64,000 nt of DNA. Origin: JBBQVS01 sp963792705. Lineage in GTDB: Bacteria; Chloroflexota; Ktedonobacteria; Ktedonobacterales; Ktedonobacteraceae. The stretch covers positions 1-64,000 of the forward strand of contig CAWBXD010000015.1 of assembly GCA_963792705.1 (NCBI GenBank). Reading direction: 5' to 3'. Shown here in pieces: positions 63,811-64,000 of the stretch. Both the position numbers and the translations under genes were made by a program. The first letter of the stretch is position 1. Every line of letters begins with the position of its first letter. The notes under the pieces are model-generated. The model was not told the DNA's origin and did no database searches. It saw nothing but the letters and a program-made list of their open reading frames with translations.

Positions 63811-64000
63811 TCCTTCACAGATGGAGGAGTAGCATGAACCTTTTCAAACAAGTTCGAGCTGTCTCACGCGGTAGATACGCTGCACACCTGTTTACGAACT
63901 GTATTGACGAGAAGAAGAGATGGTTTATGCCCCAAAAGAATGGGGAATGATAGAGCTTGTATTTCTGCTCTCTCTCCTCGTCGTGCGCCACATGCGGCGC

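Overview
The window looks like an accessory, partly decayed segment of a chromosome from the Ktedonobacteria (Chloroflexota). This placement is inferred from the mixture of genes, not from a marker gene: three giant STAND NTPases of HTH/DUF4062-NB-ARC-TPR type, many one-component regulators paired with SDR or NmrA-like oxidoreductases, DUF5372 next to a large serine recombinase, a lactate/rhamnose locus of Gram-positive type, and many scars of insertion sequences. No tRNA, rRNA or CRISPR array was seen. Base composition is near even and most genes have clear AAGGAG-type ribosome binding sites.

Bases 1-13 kb hold small regulator/enzyme pairs (HxlR with a reductase and an SRPBCC protein; LysR with an SDR; a WYL regulator; a transglutaminase-like protein), a phosphotransferase, and recombinase remnants. 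The SDR/LysR pair lies between two identical 140-bp inverted repeats. A 0.29-kb palindromic element sits at the left edge.

Bases 13-23 kb hold an intact serine resolvase, a DUF1214/DUF1254 membrane gene set, a 111-bp MITE with 19-bp ends and a 7-bp target duplication, a PrsW-like protease, one of two paralogous secreted/membrane proteins (the other is at 0.4-1.4 kb), a small zinc-ribbon/HTH protein, and an XRE-NB-ARC-TPR protein that carries the same zinc-ribbon/HTH module fused at its C-terminus.

Bases 23-43 kb hold two more STAND NTPases, a SLAC1/TDT transporter with an ECF sigma factor, a YCF48-like lipoprotein, an Mrr-like nuclease, a superfamily-1 helicase broken by one amber codon, remnants of IS6, IS256, serine and tyrosine recombinases, a set of 22-bp-spaced repeats that resembles a transposon end, and an M48 peptidase. 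A 61-65-bp hairpin family marks both sides of the 23.5-34.4 kb block. The content suggests a defence or conflict island, which is an inference.

Bases 43-60 kb are intact and metabolic. Leftward: a DeoR-type regulator, bifunctional rhamnulose-1-phosphate aldolase/lactaldehyde dehydrogenase, rhamnose isomerase, rhamnulokinase and LutABC, which together would turn L-rhamnose into DHAP and pyruvate. Rightward: an L-fucose/arabinose-isomerase-like enzyme, a GH99-like (WbsX) protein, a sugar ABC transporter without its ATPase, and an ADP-ribosylglycohydrolase-fold protein fused to a long beta-rich C-terminal half. The right-hand set is the best candidate for an undescribed carbohydrate pathway.

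Bases 60-64 kb hold an NTF2-like protein, a MarR regulator with its likely operator, an NmrA-like reductase, an SDR and a truncated MFS transporter.
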